Origin: Cyanobacteriota bacterium
GTDB lineage: Bacteria; Cyanobacteriota; Cyanobacteriia; Leptolyngbyales; Leptolyngbyaceae
DNA: 6,725 nucleotides
Reading direction: 5' to 3'
Assembly (NCBI GenBank): GCA_027482985.1
Contig: JAIXVO010000450.1
Location: forward strand, 1-6,725
Positions 4,364 to 6,725 of this stretch are shown here, one piece after another (the stretch's first letter is position 1; every line of letters begins with the position of its first letter). The position numbers and the translations under genes are program-made. The notes beneath the pieces were generated by a model that was not told the DNA's origin, ran no database searches, and saw nothing but the letters and a program-made list of their open reading frames with translations.

Positions 4364-6725
4364 GTGGAAGCTTCCTGGTCGTCTATCCCTTTGTCCCTTG
4401 GTCTCACGTCTGACTCCCTGTCCTCGCCCTTGCCTGCTGCGAGCGGGATGGGTCCCGTTCCCTTGTTGTCAGCGCCGCTCGCGCCGCTTCCTAGTCGTTC
4501 CAGTCAGGTTACAGCGATCGCGTTTATTGATACGGCGGTGGCGGACTATCAACAGTTGGTGGCGGCGATCGCGCCGAATACGGACGTGGTGGTGCTGAAT
4601 CCGCTGGAAGATGCGGTCAGTCAGATTACGCAAACCCTGCTGCACTATAACGGTCTGAGCAGTGTCCATGTAATCTCCCACGGGCAGGCGGGGCAGTTGC
4701 AACTGGGATCAACGTTTCTGAACGCGGCCAACTTGAATCAGTATGCGGCGCAGTTCCAGAGTTGGGGGGCGGCGCTCACGCCCGATGCCGACATCCTGCT
4801 GTATGGGTGTGATGTTGGGGCGGGGGCCGTCGGAACGGCCTTCATTCAACAACTGGCCCAACTGACGGGAGCCGATCTTGCCGCCTCCACCAATTTGACG
4901 GGCAGTGCGGCCTTAGGCGGAGATTGGGTGCTGGAGGTGAATACGGGGGCGATCGCCGCCTCCCTGGTGCTGCCGCCGGACACCTTGAATCGGTACCAAT
5001 TCGTGTTGCCGACCCAACTGGTGTCGGTGAATGGCAGCACTCAAGGCAACAACGACTCCTGGGCGGTCAATACTAGTGTCGGCAGTTGGACCACCAACGC
5101 CGTCAATACCAGTCGGCAGACCGTGAGTGATGACGGGCGCTATGTCGTGTTTACCACCCTGGCGACCAACCTGACGGGCAGTGATGCCAACACGCAGGAA
5201 GATATTTACCTCTACGATCGCACCGCCAATACCACCACCCTCGTGAGTGCCCAATACAATGCAGGCAGCGGCAATAACAATACGACGACGGCGGCCAATG
5301 GGCGATCGTTTAACCCAGTGGTGAGTGGGGATGGGCGCTATGTGGCGTTTACCAGTAGTGCGGCTGATCTGGTGGCAACGGATGCCAATGGCAGCACTCA
5401 AGATGTCTTTTTATGGGATCGGGTGACGCGGCAGACCACGCTGATCAGTCGAGGGAATGGCGGTCAAGCGGGGGAAGGGGATGCTTATGGCCCTTCCATT
5501 AGCCGGGATGGGACCCGCGTCTCCTTTGTGTCGTTCGGGAATTTGCTCCGTGACGGGAACTATAACCATCAGGTCTTTGTGTATGAGTGGAGCACCAGTG
5601 CCACCAGTGGCAGCATTCGGCGGGTGAGTGTGAATAATGGCGGGCAAGCGGGGAATGGGAACTCAGCCGTCAATGTGCCAGCCCTCCTGAGTGGGGATGG
5701 GCGCTATGTTGTCTTTCAAAGTGAAGCGACCAATCTGGGCGGCGGCAGCGATACTAATGGCGGGGATGATATTTTTGTGCGGGATCTGGTCAACAACACG
5801 ACTCAACTGGTTTCCGTGAATAGCACCAATACGGGCACCGGGAATCAGGGAGCGTCCAATGCCTCGATCAGCGACGATGGGCGCTATGTCACCTTTGTGA
5901 GCAATGCCACCAATTTGGTCAGCGGCGCGAATGGGGCCCGTCATGCGTTTGTCCGCGATCTGGTGGCCAATACCACCCAACTCGTCAGCGTCAGTTCCAG
6001 CGGGACTCAAGCGAATCCCTGGGAAGGCACCGCCTACGTCACCATTTCGGGCGATGGGCGCTTCGCCGTCTTTACCAATGCCTCCGACAATTTGGTGCCA
6101 AATGACACCAACGGGGTGCGAGATGTGTTCGTCCGCAATTTACTGACGGGCACGACGGAATTAATCAGCGGGACGATCGCGAACGTGCCGGGGAATGATG
6201 CGTCGGATAGCCAGTCTGACATGCTGCCCGCAATTAGCACGGATGGTCGCTACGTGGTGTTTACCAGTGCCGCCTCCAACCTGGTGCCAAACGACACCAA
6301 CGGGGCGCGGGATGTGTTTCTGCGCGATCGTCAAGTGGGCACCACGACGCTGGTCAGCCAAAATTTGGCCGGGACGAGTAGTGGCAATGGGGTCTCCGAT
6401 TTTGGCGGGATGAACCGCTTCGGGACGGCGATCGTCTTTAGCAGCGCCGCCTCGAATCTGGTCACGACGGATACCAACGGCAGATTCGATGTGTTCGTCT
6501 ACAGCAGTGCCAATTTGCCCCCGATCGCCGCCAATGACAGCTTTGGCATCAACGAAGACACCCTGCTGGCGGGCAATGTCACCCTGAATGACAGCGACCC
6601 GGATAACAATGTGCCGCTGACCGTCAGCTTGGTGAATGGCCCCAGCAATGGGTCGCTGTCGTTGAATCCGAATGGCACCTTTAACTACACCCCCACCGCC
6701 AATTACAACGGGACGGATACCTTTA
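4364..6725 (+). CDS. DUF4347 / PD40-like beta-propeller / cadherin-like repeat surface protein (N-terminal part)
   Basis: The frame is open from GTG 4364 to the window edge (787 codons), so the C-terminus is missing. Residues 1-50 are a Ser/Pro/Leu-rich lead without a clear Sec signal peptide. Residues about 52-213 are a DUF4347 domain with FID (54-56), VISHG (His106) and LLYGCD (Cys149), ending GGDWVLEVNTG. Residues 217-718 hold tandem PD40/TolB-like blades with the pattern DGRYVVF...DTNGxxDVFVRD...TTxLVS. From about 719 (PPIAANDSFGINEDT...) a cadherin-like/Big_9-type Ig-like repeat begins. Proteins of this build are typically long, calcium-dependent and exported, often by type I secretion through a C-terminal signal; that part is not visible, so export is inferred. 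A role in adhesion or an extracellular matrix is likely, but the substrate is unknown. No neighbour shares its transcription unit within the window. Confidence 0.88.
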   Translation, partial: MEASWSSIPLSLGLTSDSLSSPLPAASGMGPVPLLSAPLAPLPSRSSQVTAIAFIDTAVADYQQLVAAIAPNTDVVVLNPLEDAVSQITQTLLHYNGLSSVHVISHGQAGQLQLGSTFLNAANLNQYAAQFQSWGAALTPDADILLYGCDVGAGAVGTAFIQQLAQLTGADLAASTNLTGSAALGGDWVLEVNTGAIAASLVLPPDTLNRYQFVLPTQLVSVNGSTQGNNDSWAVNTSVGSWTTNAVNTSRQTVSDDGRYVVFTTLATNLTGSDANTQEDIYLYDRTANTTTLVSAQYNAGSGNNNTTTAANGRSFNPVVSGDGRYVAFTSSAADLVATDANGSTQDVFLWDRVTRQTTLISRGNGGQAGEGDAYGPSISRDGTRVSFVSFGNLLRDGNYNHQVFVYEWSTSATSGSIRRVSVNNGGQAGNGNSAVNVPALLSGDGRYVVFQSEATNLGGGSDTNGGDDIFVRDLVNNTTQLVSVNSTNTGTGNQGASNASISDDGRYVTFVSNATNLVSGANGARHAFVRDLVANTTQLVSVSSSGTQANPWEGTAYVTISGDGRFAVFTNASDNLVPNDTNGVRDVFVRNLLTGTTELISGTIANVPGNDASDSQSDMLPAISTDGRYVVFTSAASNLVPNDTNGARDVFLRDRQVGTTTLVSQNLAGTSSGNGVSDFGGMNRFGTAIVFSSAASNLVTTDTNGRFDVFVYSSANLPPIAANDSFGINEDTLLAGNVTLNDSDPDNNVPLTVSLVNGPSNGSLSLNPNGTFNYTPTANYNGTDTF
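5012..6517 (+). repeat. Eight-unit tandem blade repeat region
   Basis: Eight diverged units of 59 to 67 residues begin with the Asp-Gly turn at residues 256, 323, 382, 445, 505, 564, 627 and (as Phe-Gly) 686. Seven units end with a Thr-Thr-x-Leu-Val-Ser-like strand; the eighth lacks it and runs into SSANLPP. A matching orphan strand, TQLVSVNG, sits at residues 217-224 before the first unit. Some units remain close at DNA level: a 22-nt identity links 5322-5343 with 5688-5709, and AATGGCAGCACTCAAG occurs at 5030 and 5387. Confidence 0.8.

Larger units (their letters stand above)
189..4956. repeat. HIP1 octamers GCGATCGC (16 copies)
   Basis: Copies start at 189, 712, 1017, 1202, 1311, 1572, 1901, 2493, 2593, 3105, 3479, 3727, 4085, 4514, 4565 and 4949. 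Fifteen lie in coding sequence and one (712) in the aroC-aroK intergenic region. Chance would give about one per 65 kb, so this is a strong cyanobacterial signature. No complete octamer is found after 4956, although 7-of-8 variants occur there. Confidence 0.92.

Noticed and set aside
4120..4413. Plus-strand open frame of 97 codons over the priA-DUF4347 gap
   Set aside because: It overlaps the end of priA and the start of the DUF4347 gene, resembles no family I know, and its peptide around the 40-bp palindrome is mirrored on the other strand.
4913..5401. Minus-strand open frame of 162 codons, plus further ones to 6361
   Set aside because: They are antisense shadows of the repeat-rich, GC-rich DUF4347/propeller gene. 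Their repeated peptides mirror the blade repeats.

Overview
This window looks like a piece of a cyanobacterial chromosome. The octamer GCGATCGC (HIP1, the highly iterated palindrome typical of many cyanobacteria) occurs 16 times in the first 5 kb. Heptanucleotide tandem repeats of the cyanobacterial type are present, and the gene content fits: shikimate-pathway enzymes, a PriA helicase and a DUF4347 surface protein. The DNA is visibly GC-rich. I cannot name a genus with confidence.

Layout: (1) 1-607, minus strand, is the N-terminal 202 codons of chorismate synthase (aroC), running off the left edge. (2) 608-755 is a divergent intergenic region with a plausible aroC promoter. (3) 756-1385, plus strand, is shikimate kinase (aroK) with an acidic, proline-rich C-terminal tail. 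(4) 1386-1508 is a short gap with a small inverted repeat. (5) 1509-4148, plus strand, is the primosomal helicase PriA. All its helicase motifs and zinc cysteines are intact, but about 55-58 residues encoded by low-complexity tandem repeats sit between the two helicase lobes. (6) 4149-4363 is intergenic, with a perfect 40-bp palindrome just downstream of priA (candidate terminator) and a TGACCC-N5-GGGTCA inverted repeat just upstream of the next gene. (7) 4364 to the right edge, plus strand, is the N-terminal 787 codons of a large modular protein: a DUF4347 domain, an apparently eight-bladed PD40/TolB-like beta-propeller, then the start of a cadherin-like/Ig-like repeat region.

How the genes work together: aroK and aroC encode steps 5 and 7 of the shikimate pathway and are divergently transcribed from one 148-bp region, so shared control is possible but not shown. 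PriA restarts stalled replication forks and is functionally unrelated. The DUF4347 protein is probably exported and surface-associated, and appears to be its own transcription unit.

The most unusual signal is inside priA. Three kinds of tandem repeat, plus a 29-nt element that looks inserted into a heptamer array with a 5-nt duplication, are carried in frame within a housekeeping helicase. I see no CRISPR array, tRNA, rRNA, transposase or obvious defence system.
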